Shown here: one piece after another, positions 1 to 7,123 of the stretch | How the letters are laid out: every line of letters begins with the position of its first letter | Numbering within the stretch: the first letter of the stretch is position 1 | Source of the DNA: an uncultured SAR324 cluster bacterium | GTDB lineage: Bacteria > SAR324 > NAC60-12 | DNA: 10,989 nt | NCBI GenBank assembly: GCA_902575715.1 | Contig: CACGSI010000026.1 | Span: 1-10,989 of the forward strand | Reading direction: 5' to 3' | Position numbers and translations under genes: made by a program | The notes under the pieces: model-generated | What the model saw: only the letters and a program-made list of their open reading frames with translations | What the model was told of the DNA's origin: nothing | Databases searched by the model: none

Positions 1-327
1 AAGACCCATTGCAGAAGTTGATTTACCTTCCTCATCAAAAGTTGTGGTGAAATTTAACTTTATTTTACTTTTATTGTAATGTCCATCCATTCTTTCCTCA
101 CCAAAAAAAGAATCTACTATATCAGAAGCAGAGCTGACTTGTTCAGATAAGAGTTGATGAGTATCATCAACAAGTTCAGTAGTCTTTTTGATTAAACTCT
201 GATTATCGGAGTCCTTTTCATTATTTTCGCTAGCAATTATTAAAGAATTAATTGCTAAAAATATATAGCAGTATATAAATATAAAACGTAAAAAAATATT
301 CATAAACTTAATAGAGAATGATTTCAT
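1..327 (-). CDS. Partial exported protein of unknown function (N-terminal 109 residues)
   Basis: This frame is open from ATG at 327 to the left edge, so the C-terminus is missing. The first ~32 residues form a signal peptide: Lys2 and Lys7, then a long hydrophobic stretch rich in Phe, Ile and Tyr, with probable cleavage near Ala32/Ser33. The mature part begins with an acidic, Asn-rich linker. A heptad-like region follows (ELVDDTHQLLSEQ), then VDSFFGEER and an alternating beta-like stretch (SKIKLNFTTTF). From memory, the FFG motif followed by alternating strands recurs in uncharacterised envelope proteins of Proteobacteria; that is an impression, not a database match. A later in-frame ATG at 303 is possible. 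I prefer 327 because it supplies the basic n-region and has TAGG four bases upstream. The signal peptide is clear and the function is unknown. Confidence 0.7.
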   Translation of the reverse strand, partial: MKSFSIKFMNIFLRFIFIYCYIFLAINSLIIASENNEKDSDNQSLIKKTTELVDDTHQLLSEQVSSASDIVDSFFGEERMDGHYNKSKIKLNFTTTFDEEGKSTSAMGL

Positions 328-386
328 AAAACCTAATTAATGATTTTTTATTTTTTTAAAGCTTAGAAAAAAGGAACTATGAATTA

Positions 387-415
387 TTTATAATAGGGAA
401 AATGAAAATTGTAAA
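387..415 (-). promoter_or_regulatory. Predicted sigma70-type promoter for the exported protein
   Basis: Read on the minus strand there is TTTACA (415-410), a 17-bp spacer and TATAAA (392-387). Each hexamer matches consensus at 5 of 6 positions. Transcription would start near 380, giving a leader of about 50 nt before the ATG at 327. AT-rich DNA yields chance matches, but the spacing, quality and position fit well. Confidence 0.55.
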
Positions 416-625
416 TATGATGGTTAAAACATAAATAGCTAGCGTGGTTTCGAAAATTACTACACATAAATTTATATGTTACTACTACTTCTGTAAATGT
501 TGAAGAAAAAAATGAATACTCATTGCCTGAGATTTAAACCTATTAATTCTTCATAGAATGAAACTCATAATTAAAATTAACTTTTATTTGATTTATTATA
601 TATAAAATCTAATTAGTAATATCCC

Positions 626-654
626 TTGAATTTATTTAAGATTAAGAGTATAAA
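626..654 (+). promoter_or_regulatory. Predicted sigma70-type promoter for the 690 gene
   Basis: TTGAAT (626-631), a 17-bp spacer and TATAAA (649-654). The -35 matches at 4 of 6 positions and the -10 at 5 of 6. The predicted transcription start near 661 leaves a short leader of about 29 nt before ATG 690, in which no Shine-Dalgarno sequence is visible. Confidence 0.5.
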
Positions 655-689
655 TTTTTTTTTGATTCATCTTCTATTAAAAATATTCC

Positions 690-1259
690 ATGTTTTACTT
701 TGAAATAGCTGTTACTGCACAGTCCGTAATTTTAGGATTTGCTTGTGCAAGAGTTCTCCATGCGACACCTCATTTATTCCTTAAATTATGCGATCTAAAA
801 ATATATTTAGTGTGGTACGTTTTATGTTTACATATACTTATTACATTCTGGACAACAATAAACATAGCAAAGTTACCAGATTATGATTTTTTAGATTTTG
901 TACTTCTAATGATATATTCTGGAGTAACATTCATAATGTGTGACTCTGTATTTCCAAATAATTCTGATAAAATTTCTTCTTGGGAAGATCATTATTTTTC
1001 AATTAACAAAATTTTTTGGGTCTGTAATATACTGTGTGCATTAAATTTAATCGTATCGATTGAAAAATCTTACCACAAAGCATTGGGGGAGGAATATTAT
1101 ATATTATATTTTATAGGCTTATTCCCATGGATTATTTATTCATTAATTGCTTTTATGTACCAAAAATCAAGAGTTCATTGGGTTGCACTAATACTATTAA
1201 CTTTAAATTATACTTTTAATGCTTTATCTACTTTTTTGAATCAGGAAACTAAGTTTTAG
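690..1259 (+). CDS. Uncharacterised six-helix inner-membrane protein
   Basis: This 189-residue protein is almost entirely hydrophobic. I place membrane helices at about 4-22, 38-58, 68-88, 107-125, 135-156 and 163-183. The longest soluble loop (about residues 89-106) carries SSWEDHYFSINK, which is rich in charged and aromatic residues just before helix 4. The layout of a first helix ending in an Arg-containing turn, aromatic-rich helices 2-3 and an acidic/aromatic loop with a Tyr before helix 4 resembles an unnamed bacterial membrane-protein family; I know no function for it. The ATG at 690 has no clear ribosome-binding site but sits at a sensible distance from the promoter at 626-654, and no better start exists. 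It has no operon partner: the next gene is 370 bp away. It is probably real because the helical pattern is coherent over the whole frame. Confidence 0.75.
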   Translation: MFYFEIAVTAQSVILGFACARVLHATPHLFLKLCDLKIYLVWYVLCLHILITFWTTINIAKLPDYDFLDFVLLMIYSGVTFIMCDSVFPNNSDKISSWEDHYFSINKIFWVCNILCALNLIVSIEKSYHKALGEEYYILYFIGLFPWIIYSLIAFMYQKSRVHWVALILLTLNYTFNALSTFLNQETKF

Positions 1260-1567
1260 TATTTATAGAAAAACTACAATCACGATAAATTCGCTATTAT
1301 AATTGCCACATAAAGTATTTCTTTGGAATAATATTATTAAATAATACTCGTAATAAATAATGAATTTGAAGTAGTGGATGGAACTAAGAATTATAACGAT
1401 ATTAGTGAAATTTGTTTTAATTTAATGAAATGAAAGAAATAATAATTTGATTTAATATATATATATTCAAATATTTGATTCTCTAAACTTGTTCTTCAAA
1501 TTCCAAATACCTGCAAGTAAGAACTTAAATTTTTGCTATTTTCACTCACGGCATCTTTAAAAAAGTC

Positions 1568-1595
1568 TTGTAAAAAATGTTATTATATTTACTAT
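1568..1595 (+). promoter_or_regulatory. Weak candidate promoter for the 1633 gene
   Basis: TTGTAA (1568-1573), a 16-bp spacer and TACTAT (1590-1595); each box matches consensus at 4 of 6 positions. If real, transcription starts near 1602, downstream of the alternative start at 1594 but upstream of the favoured ATG at 1633. That supports the shorter protein. Confidence 0.3.
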
Positions 1596-1621
1596 GCTGA
1601 CTTTTAACCAAAACCCTTTTC

Positions 1622-1627
1622 AAGGAG
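1622..1627 (+). promoter_or_regulatory. Ribosome-binding site deciding the 1633 start
   Basis: AAGGAG lies five bases before ATG 1633 and is one of the best Shine-Dalgarno sequences in the window. It falls inside the frame that would be read from ATG 1594, so it argues that translation starts at 1633. Confidence 0.6.
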
Positions 1628-1632
1628 ATGAT

Positions 1633-2016
1633 ATGCCATATAAAATAATGATGTCTTTGGCTGCAATAGTACCTCTACTATTTTCGATTGCTTTTCTTGT
1701 TGTACCACATTTTTTTATTTTAGGATCATACCCTGATGCAGAAGGGTTAGCTTTGGAAATAGGAATAACTCAAAGATACGTTATGGCGGGTATGTTGTTC
1801 ATCGTTGTATGTCTTTTATTTCAATCGAGAAACGTTGAGAAAGTTGATGACCAAAAGGCAATTCTTTTGGGGGTTGCTATCGGTTTCGCTGTGATGTGTG
1901 CTGTCATAATTTTATTGGAAGGGCCCCCTCGTGGTCTTCCGTTGCTTGTACCACCAATGATAGCCACAGGAGCAATCGCAATACTTAGTTTCTGGTCAAG
2001 ATCTAAACTGGGATAA
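1633..2016 (+). CDS. Small four-helix membrane protein, unknown function
   Basis: The 127-residue product has hydrophobic segments at about 5-29, 48-64, 76-95 and 103-121, separated by short loops. One is acidic (YPDAEGLALE) and one charged (RNVEKVDDQK). A Gly/Pro-rich turn, EGPPRGLP (96-103), precedes the last helix. The size and four-helix plan are reminiscent of small DUF4345-like integral membrane proteins, but I cannot assign it to that family. The frame also opens at ATG 1594, which would add 13 mostly polar residues. I chose 1633 because AAGGAG sits five bases upstream and the protein then begins with MPYK followed directly by helix 1. Its base composition is clearly less AT-rich than the flanks, which supports coding. 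The next frame downstream is on the other strand, so it is probably monocistronic. Confidence 0.7.
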   Translation: MPYKIMMSLAAIVPLLFSIAFLVVPHFFILGSYPDAEGLALEIGITQRYVMAGMLFIVVCLLFQSRNVEKVDDQKAILLGVAIGFAVMCAVIILLEGPPRGLPLLVPPMIATGAIAILSFWSRSKLG

Positions 2017-2102
2017 TAAAGCTTTAGTCTCACCAGTAAACATGTAAATAGCAAAATAGTCCATAGAAGTTGGTCTCTCACTTAATGATTTTTATGAAAA
2101 AT

Positions 2103-2339
2103 TTATAATAATTTTTTTAATGCGTTAAAATTAATATCTGAAAATTTAGTTATGTTAACATGTGCCTTAGAAAAATCTTGATTTAAACTTAGATATCCGG
2201 GGATTGAAATTCCTTTTATTCCTGCTGAGATACCTGCATTAAGGCTTGAATTAGTATCCTCAAAAGCAACTGTTTCCGTTGCCTTTACCTTGAGCTCTTT
2301 TAAACAAATTCGATAGAATTCGGGGTCAGGCAATTTATT
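2103..2339 (-). pseudogene. C-terminal remnant of a HAD-superfamily (subfamily IA) hydrolase
   Basis: This minus-strand frame encodes about 78 residues ending at the stop at 2103-2105. It reads like the last third of a beta-phosphoglucomutase/phosphoglycolate-phosphatase type HAD enzyme. It has KLPDPEFY, equivalent to the KPxPxxY motif carrying the catalytic Lys, then a short helix. VAFEDTNSSLNAGISAGIKGI follows, with the acidic Glu-Asp pair that binds Mg2+ and the small-residue helix after it. The nucleophile motif DxDGT, the cap domain and the Ser/Thr motif are all absent. The frame stays open a little further right, to a stop at 2391-2393, but the predicted residues there (HTPPNIPPYPEQ) do not look like HAD. 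Homology therefore seems to end around 2336-2340, where a different remnant begins on the other strand. It cannot be an active phosphatase. Confidence 0.65.
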
Positions 2340-2455
2340 ATGAACTATTAAATTCTGTTCAGGATAAGGTGGAATATTTGGAGGTGTATGCTAGACAGAT
2401 GATAGGACAAGAGGAATTGCACTCTCAAGAAGTTGAAAAAATGTTAAAAAATTGA
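2330..2455 (+). pseudogene. C-terminal remnant, probably of a ferritin-like protein
   Basis: From about 2330 to the TGA at 2453-2455 the plus strand reads AIYYELLNSVQDKVEYLEVY, then ARQMIGQEELHSQEVEKMLKN and stop. This is strongly amphipathic helix sequence with no gap. The phrase ARQMIGQEELH followed by EVEKML resembles, from memory, the last helix of bacterioferritin/ferritin-like di-iron proteins, where the ExxH within EELH binds metal. No start codon with a ribosome-binding site exists for it, and upstream the same DNA encodes the HAD remnant on the opposite strand. About 40 of an expected 150 or so residues remain. The identification is from pattern memory only; the view that it is a real coding remnant is firmer than the family name. 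Confidence 0.5.
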
Positions 2456-2539
2456 TGTTATTTGTGAAGAAAAATAAGAATAGAGCAAAATTTATTGGTA
2501 TTTTTTTTAAACAAATTAGAGAATTTGAGTTCAGAAAAA

Positions 2540-4612
2540 ATGACAATTTATTCTTTCAGTAATCAACTTATAAAAGAAAAAAGTCCTTACCTTCTCCAGC
2601 ACGCTCATAATCCTGTTGACTGGTATCCTTGGGGTGAGCTAGCTTTTAAAAAAGCAAAAAAAGAAGACAAATTATTGTTAATCAGCATCGGCTATGCGAC
2701 ATGCCATTGGTGTCATGTAATGGAAAGAGAATCATTTGAAGATACAAAATTAGCTGAATTTCTGAATGCTCATTTTGTAGCAGTCAAAGTAGACAGAGAA
2801 GAGCGTCCAGATATTGACAAAATATACATGGAAGCACTTCACGCTCTAGGACAGCAAGGTGGGTGGCCACTGAATATGTTTGTAACTCCGGAAGGCAAGC
2901 CCATTACTGGTGGAACCTATTTCCCTCCTAAACCAATGTATGGACGTATATCCTTCAGTGAAATTTTACAAGGAATAGCCAGTGTTTGGAAAGATGAACG
3001 TGAAAAAATATTTTCTTCAGCCGATCAGTTAACCTCACATTTAGAAAAGATAGCAGTTCCTTCTTCCAAAGGATACATCAAAATGGACTGGGGACTAGAA
3101 GAAAAAACCGTTTCTCAATTTAGAGATACTTTTGATTCACAAAATGGTGGTTTTAATAATCAACCTCAAAATAAATTCCCTCCAAGTATGGGATTGATGC
3201 TTTTACTTAGGCATTATAAAAGAACAGGTGAAGCACATTCCCTTGAAATGGTTGAAAAAACTTTACAAAAAATGTTTGCTGGTGGAATTTATGATCAAAT
3301 TGGTGGAGGACTAAGTCGTTACAGTACAGATTATAAATGGCTTGTGCCACATTTCGAAAAAATGCTTTATGACAATTCTCTATTTGTTTGGGCCTTAATC
3401 GAAACTTTCCAAATCACAAAAAATCATCTATATGAAACAATTGTTCGTGATGTTCTAGCTTATATTTCGCGTGATATGACTTCTCCAGAAGGGGCTTTCT
3501 TTTCGGCAGAAGACGCTGATAGTGAAGGTGTAGAAGGGAAGTTTTATGTCTGGTCCCGAGCTGAAGTCATACAAATTTTAGGTAAAGAAATTGGAGAATT
3601 AGCATGCTGTTTCTGGGACATTTCAGAAGACGGAAATTTTGAAGGAAGTAATATTCTAAATCGTAAGTATTCAGATGAATTTGTAACGAAACAATTTCAA
3701 ATAAGTCCTAAAGAAATGAGAGAAAAAATCAAAACTGCTCGTGTTAAATTAATGACTGTTCGTTCAAAACGCATACGCCCTTTCTTGGATGATAAAGTTT
3801 TGACTTCATGGAATGCTCTGATGATTTCTTCTTTTGCTAGAGCCTCACGTGTTTTTAACGATCTTGAATTTGAAAAAAAGGCAACTCGTGCTGCTGATTT
3901 TATTTTCAACAATTTGTTCGATAAAACTGGCAGACTATTGCGACGTTGGCGTCAAGGGGAATCTCGATTCCCTGCATACCTTTGTGACTATGCTCAACTT
4001 ACTTTAGCCTGTTTAGACCTTTACGAAACTACCTACGATACTAGATGGTTTAAAAAAGCAACAGAATTATCAGAAGAAATTAATCGTCTTTTTCAGAACG
4101 CTGATGGACCTTATTTTGACTCAGGAAATGATGGAGAAGTTTTGCTTACACGAAATGCTGAAGGTTACGATGGAGTAGAACCTTCCGGAAACAGCAGCCT
4201 AGCTAATGTCTTTCTTAAACTTCATGCATATGGTCTTTCTTCGGAGTTTCATGATAACGCACAAAGAATCTTTCATAGTTTTGCTCCACAGATGGAACAA
4301 GCTGGAATTAGCTTTTCAGCAATGCTAAGTGGCTTGCACTTTAGTCTTTCAAAGGCAAAAGAAATTGTTATCTCTGGAAGACGTGGTGAAAAAAAAACAG
4401 AACTTTTACTAGATGAACTAAGAAGAGAATATCATCCAAATATAGTAGTTTCTTTTTTGGAAAACGGTGAAGATATAGAAACTGAAAAAATCATACCGCT
4501 TACATCAGGAAGGTCGATGGTTAATGATATGGCAACAGTTTATGTCTGCGAAGATAAATCTTGTAAAATGCCGGTTCAATCTGTAGAAGAATTACGCAAA
4601 CTACTCACTTGA
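2540..4612 (+). CDS. Thioredoxin-like DUF255 / YyaL (spermatogenesis-associated protein 20) family protein
   Basis: This is a full-length 690-residue member of the DUF255 (Thioredox_DsbH) family. The N-terminal thioredoxin-like domain starts with [20 protein letters not shown] and carries a CHWC redox-type motif (Cys55 and Cys58), then [10 protein letters not shown] and [11 protein letters not shown] (about 107-117). From about residue 190 it continues into an alpha/alpha-barrel resembling six-hairpin glycosidases. Landmarks there are [27 protein letters not shown] (270-279), SAEDADSEG (323-330), [12 protein letters not shown] and [13 protein letters not shown]. The C-terminus ends in the usual paired-Cys tail ([13 protein letters not shown]). 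The molecular function is not established; redox or sugar-epimerase-like roles are proposed from the folds. The frame also opens at TTG 2495, adding 15 residues, but family members begin close to the SPYLLQHA motif and ATG 2540 fits that. The usual GGFGxxPKFP motif is altered to [13 protein letters not shown]. It is not obviously in an operon. Confidence 0.93.
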   Translation: MTIYSFSNQLIKEKSPYLLQHAHNPVDWYPWGELAFKKAKKEDKLLLISIGYATCHWCHVMERESFEDTKLAEFLNAHFVAVKVDREERPDIDKIYMEALHALGQQGGWPLNMFVTPEGKPITGGTYFPPKPMYGRISFSEILQGIASVWKDEREKIFSSADQLTSHLEKIAVPSSKGYIKMDWGLEEKTVSQFRDTFDSQNGGFNNQPQNKFPPSMGLMLLLRHYKRTGEAHSLEMVEKTLQKMFAGGIYDQIGGGLSRYSTDYKWLVPHFEKMLYDNSLFVWALIETFQITKNHLYETIVRDVLAYISRDMTSPEGAFFSAEDADSEGVEGKFYVWSRAEVIQILGKEIGELACCFWDISEDGNFEGSNILNRKYSDEFVTKQFQISPKEMREKIKTARVKLMTVRSKRIRPFLDDKVLTSWNALMISSFARASRVFNDLEFEKKATRAADFIFNNLFDKTGRLLRRWRQGESRFPAYLCDYAQLTLACLDLYETTYDTRWFKKATELSEEINRLFQNADGPYFDSGNDGEVLLTRNAEGYDGVEPSGNSSLANVFLKLHAYGLSSEFHDNAQRIFHSFAPQMEQAGISFSAMLSGLHFSLSKAKEIVISGRRGEKKTELLLDELRREYHPNIVVSFLENGEDIETEKIIPLTSGRSMVNDMATVYVCEDKSCKMPVQSVEELRKLLT

Positions 4613-4643
4613 TTTGAAATGTAATTTCTTAAATTATACCCTT

Positions 4644-4668
4644 CTAAAAAATTTCAAAAATTTTTTAG
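4644..4668. terminator. AT-only hairpin after the DUF255 gene
   Basis: A perfect 10-bp inverted repeat, CTAAAAAATT (4644-4653) and AATTTTTTAG (4659-4668), with a 5-nt loop, lies about 30 bases past the DUF255 stop. It could act as a weak terminator. The stem contains almost no GC and no T-run follows it on the plus strand, so this is only a positional suggestion. Confidence 0.3.
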
Positions 4669-4698
4669 CTTGAAAACTAATTTGACTTTGCAAGTTTC

Positions 4699-4727
4699 TT
4701 TCAAATGTTTTCAATTAATTATATAAT
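4699..4727 (+). promoter_or_regulatory. Candidate promoter for the EgtD-like methyltransferase
   Basis: A perfect TATAAT (4722-4727) sits 17 bp downstream of a poor -35 box, TTTCAA (4699-4704). Transcription would start near 4734, giving a leader of about 32 nt before ATG 4766. The surroundings are extremely AT-rich, so a chance match is possible. Confidence 0.35.
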
Positions 4728-4765
4728 AATATAAATAATAAAAATTATTTAACGTTTAAAAAAAG

Positions 4766-5704
4766 ATGATTCATATCGATATTTTGTTAAGCGAAGAACA
4801 GATAGCTCAAGATTTTTTGGATTCCTTAAAAAAAAGTGACCTCCCTGAAAAATTTTTCTACTGGTTTCCTCTTTCGGTAAGAGCTTGGATAAATCTATGC
4901 AGAGATGGGGAATATAGAAATTATATACGTTCTCACTCTTTACTCGAGGAGCACTCTTCAAATCTAGTTTCTATGATACCTTCCAGACCTGTTGAATTAA
5001 TAAGCCTTGGAGCTGGTCAAGGGACTAAAGATTTTTTGATTCTGGAAGAGCTTAAAAAACAAGATAAGTTTTTAAATTATAGACCTGTAGATGCAAGTCA
5101 AGGTTTGCTTGAAATCGCATGCAGGAGTGCCAAAGAAAAAAACTTTTCATGCTATGGTTTAAAAGCAGACTTAAATAACGATACTCACCTTCAAAATTTA
5201 CAAAAAATTTCAAATAATAATTCACGACTATTTATGATTCTGGGCAATACACTGGGAGCTTTTGATCCATTGGTATTTGTTAAAAAACTGTATAAGATGA
5301 TGCAGAATGATGACTTTCTTGTATTAGATGGAGAAATTTTTAATCAATCTGAAACTATAGCAGGCTACGATAACCCTATTAATCGTAAGTTTGCCTTTGG
5401 GCCTCTTAGCAGTGTTGGACTTTCCGAGCCTGATGATGGGGTTTTAAAAATAGACACTGATATTGACAGTCGTATGCAGGGATTATATAGAATTCGAAAA
5501 CAATTTAAAGTAGCTCGAGATTTAAAAATTTTGCTATCAGGAGAGACATTAAAACTTTCATCAAATACAAATATTGAAATGAGTTGGTCCTACAAATATG
5601 AACGTAATACTCTGATTGATATTGTTACTTCAACTGGACTTCAGCTCTTAGGAGAATACGCTAGTAAAGATAAACACTTCCTAACTTTGTTGTTAAAAAA
5701 ATAG
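4766..5704 (+). CDS. EgtD-like SAM-dependent methyltransferase (histidine-specific methyltransferase fold, PF10017-type)
   Basis: The 312-residue protein has the plan of the EgtD/Methyltransf_33 family. An N-terminal helical part includes FYWFPLSVRAW, near the substrate-binding Tyr of the family. The SAM-binding loop is ELISLGAGQGTKD (77-89), and Asp109 in RPVDASQGLLEIA ends strand 2 and should contact the SAM ribose. ILGNTLGAFDP (158-168) corresponds to the family's LGxxxGN segment, and SYKYERNTLIDIVTSTGL (275-292) matches the C-terminal S-x-K-[FY] motif. EgtD trimethylates histidine in ergothioneine biosynthesis, but I see no EgtB or other pathway gene here. Two positions described for mycobacterial EgtD substrate binding look changed: the Asn of the GN motif is Ala165, and the Glu two residues before the motif Ser appears to be Ser273. 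The substrate is therefore open. ATG 4766 lacks a good Shine-Dalgarno sequence. It is monocistronic as far as can be seen. Confidence 0.8.
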   Translation: MIHIDILLSEEQIAQDFLDSLKKSDLPEKFFYWFPLSVRAWINLCRDGEYRNYIRSHSLLEEHSSNLVSMIPSRPVELISLGAGQGTKDFLILEELKKQDKFLNYRPVDASQGLLEIACRSAKEKNFSCYGLKADLNNDTHLQNLQKISNNNSRLFMILGNTLGAFDPLVFVKKLYKMMQNDDFLVLDGEIFNQSETIAGYDNPINRKFAFGPLSSVGLSEPDDGVLKIDTDIDSRMQGLYRIRKQFKVARDLKILLSGETLKLSSNTNIEMSWSYKYERNTLIDIVTSTGLQLLGEYASKDKHFLTLLLKK

Positions 5705-5879
5705 ATTAATTTTGTACAATTTTTACAATAAATAGAATATTTGAATGGGAAAAAAATAAAAAATCTTTAATTTATTTTAAGCTTAACTCTTAAAAGAATT
5801 TTTTTGATTAAATATATACTTAATCAATAATTCCCTAATTTATAGCCGGTATATAATTATAATTTTTGAGGTATACTTA

Positions 5880-6119
5880 TCAAGTATTTCTTTCTAGCAT
5901 CCATTTATTAATAATTCCATCCCAAACGCAATTTTCTGTTTTACCATCATCATTAAATGAAACATCTTCTATATCCCAACTACCTTCAAAATCATCAAAA
6001 TCCCAATTTCTTGCTTTAATCCACATTTCAACTATCTTAATTTGATGATTAGTTGAAAAAGAAATCTCTCGAGATTCTAATCCTTTTTTAAAAAATCTTA
6101 TGCTTACTTTAATTGGCAT
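5880..6119 (-). CDS. Small acidic protein, unknown function
   Basis: This 79-residue minus-strand frame runs from ATG 6119 to the TGA at 5880-5882. I do not recognise it. The N-terminal third is basic with alternating hydrophobics (PIKVSIRFFKKG). A helix-like segment (QIKIVEMWIKARNW) follows, then a strongly acidic Trp-containing region (DFDDFEGSWDIEDVSF), and it ends in a Cys/Trp-bearing tail. The Trp placement (W33, W39, W48, W66, W73) and the mixed, non-repetitive composition look like a folded soluble protein rather than translated spacer. No signal peptide or membrane segment is present. No strong ribosome-binding site precedes the start, and it lies between two plus-strand genes with spacers on both sides. 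It may be an orphan small protein or a remnant of something longer. Confidence 0.5.
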   Translation of the reverse strand: MPIKVSIRFFKKGLESREISFSTNHQIKIVEMWIKARNWDFDDFEGSWDIEDVSFNDDGKTENCVWDGIINKWMLERNT

Positions 6120-6407
6120 TTAAGAAACATTTTTTTAAAATAATTTTAATTTTTTCAATCACTAAAAAAAATGAGTATTTAATCAAGGGTACCATTTTTA
6201 AACCTAAATCAAGTTTCAGTCTAATTATAATTAGAACCCATCCATAATATAACTCCAAGTAAAATATCCATTTATTGTAAAATATCAATTATTCTGATAT
6301 AAATTGTTTTAACCCTAATTAGTATGTGGGAATCAAGTGAAACTCCTATTCTTCATTCTTAGTTCAAACCTTCTTCTTTATTCTAATATTCGTGAGAATC
6401 TATAAAA
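6120..6407. other. AT-rich spacer with a short direct repeat
   Basis: No gene is visible in this 288-bp gap between the divergent small acidic protein and the acetyltransferase. GTAAAATATC occurs at 6259-6268 and again at 6277-6286, an 18-bp period, with similar AT-rich sequence following each copy. I found no convincing promoter with both boxes. Confidence 0.45.
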
Positions 6408-6914
6408 ATGGATATACAAATTTTTCAGTATAATGAATCTCATTTGTTGGAAATAAGAATTATCCTGAATGAATATTTGACATTCATTGCGAAAGAATTG
6501 ACCAAACAACCATGGAATTTTAATCTAGATGTAGAAAATGAAATAAATTTCACTATGAATAATCTAGATAAATTTGCTTTGCCTTATGGAAGATTATTGT
6601 TAGTTAAAGTTGATAATGAAATTGCTGGAACAGTCAGTTTAAGAAAAATTAGGGAAGATGCAGGAGAAATTAAGAGAATGTATATAAAGCCTAAGTTCAG
6701 AGGGAAAAAATTAGGAAATCTTTTAATTGAAGAGGTGATTAATATTTCAGAAAAAAATGATTTTTCAAAACTTTATCTGGATACAGCACATTTCATGTCT
6801 TCAGCAATATCTCTTTACAAAAAATATGGATTTATAGAAACAACATTTTATCCAGAAAGTGTTATTCCGAAAGATTTGTTGAATACAATGATCTTCATGA
6901 TGAAGGAATTATAA
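6408..6914 (+). CDS. GNAT-family N-acetyltransferase
   Basis: The 168-residue protein has the full single-domain GNAT layout. It starts with strand 1 and the alpha1-alpha2 region, followed by strands at about 62-80 (LLLVKVDNEIAGTVSLRKI). The central strand EIKRMYIKPKFRGKKLGNLL (87-106) contains the acetyl-CoA pyrophosphate loop. Strand 5 and the last helix follow in YLDTAHFMSSAISLYKKYGF (123-142). The pyrophosphate loop is R98-G-K-K-L-G103, where the consensus Q/RxxGxG/A middle Gly is Lys101; otherwise it is standard. The C-terminus (IPKDLLNTMIFMMKEL) matches the final strand. The acceptor cannot be told from sequence: small-molecule amines, amino acids and protein N-termini are all possible. 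No Shine-Dalgarno sequence is visible before ATG 6408, but no other start gives a full first strand. The gene is notably AT-rich and stands alone between spacers, as horizontally acquired GNATs often do. Confidence 0.88.
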   Translation: MDIQIFQYNESHLLEIRIILNEYLTFIAKELTKQPWNFNLDVENEINFTMNNLDKFALPYGRLLLVKVDNEIAGTVSLRKIREDAGEIKRMYIKPKFRGKKLGNLLIEEVINISEKNDFSKLYLDTAHFMSSAISLYKKYGFIETTFYPESVIPKDLLNTMIFMMKEL

Positions 6915-7041
6915 TTTATTTGAATATGGTATCCAACTAATTATAACTTGTAATAAATTCCAATTAATTTAGATATCAGTTTCTTAAAGAAGTATTTTTT
7001 TTAAATATATTTAATTAAAAAAAAGTGTCGACATTTAATAA

Positions 7042-7061
7042 AAATATTTTGAAAAATATTT
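7042..7061. repeat. AT-rich inverted repeat upstream of the lipoprotein
   Basis: AAATATTTT (7042-7050) and AAAATATTT (7053-7061) form a 9-bp dyad separated by 2 bp, about 60 bp before ATG 7124. It could be an operator or simply a product of the extreme AT content of this spacer. Confidence 0.25.
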
Positions 7062-7111
7062 AATTTTATAAGACAATTCGATAATTAAATTTTTAATATT
7101 AAGAATATCTT

Positions 7112-7116
7112 AAGGA
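7112..7116 (+). promoter_or_regulatory. Ribosome-binding site for the 7124 lipoprotein
   Basis: AAGGA lies seven bases before ATG 7124, and it is the only clear Shine-Dalgarno sequence near this frame. It fixes the start directly before a signal peptide. Confidence 0.55.
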
Positions 7117-7123
7117 TGTTTGT

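Larger units (their letters stand above)
328..689. other. Divergent intergenic region
   Basis: This 362-bp spacer separates the leftward exported protein from the rightward six-helix membrane protein. It holds one predicted promoter for each (387-415 minus, 626-654 plus). The roughly 200 bp between the promoters is AT-rich with no open frame of note and no strong hairpin that I could find. Confidence 0.6.
1260..1632. other. Non-coding spacer
   Basis: This 373-bp gap has no convincing gene. It contains a short AT dinucleotide run (1455-1466) and a weak promoter candidate just before the next gene (1568-1595). I see no terminator-like hairpin behind the 690 gene. Confidence 0.55.

Noticed and set aside
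1455..1466. AT dinucleotide run as a functional element
   Set aside because: Twelve bases of alternating AT in an AT-rich spacer is expected by chance and has no associated feature.
1594..1632. Upstream ATG start for the four-helix membrane protein
   Set aside because: The AAGGAG ribosome-binding site lies inside this extension and points to ATG 1633; the extra 13 residues are polar and do not improve the topology.
1821..2081. Minus-strand open frame antisense to the 1633 membrane protein
   Set aside because: It is a shadow of a coherent four-helix protein on the other strand, and it has no ribosome-binding site or recognisable motif.
2495..2539. TTG start for the DUF255 protein
   Set aside because: It would add 15 residues not typical of the family, and TTG is a weak start without a good ribosome-binding site; ATG 2540 matches family length.
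3697..3912. Minus-strand open frame inside the DUF255 gene
   Set aside because: It is fully contained in a conserved gene on the opposite strand and has no independent support.
4749..4961. Minus-strand open frame over the start of the EgtD-like gene
   Set aside because: It overlaps a well-supported methyltransferase and its translation shows no domain features.
4766..5704. Calling the methyltransferase egtD and inferring ergothioneine synthesis
   Set aside because: Key substrate residues appear changed and no EgtB or other pathway gene is in the window.
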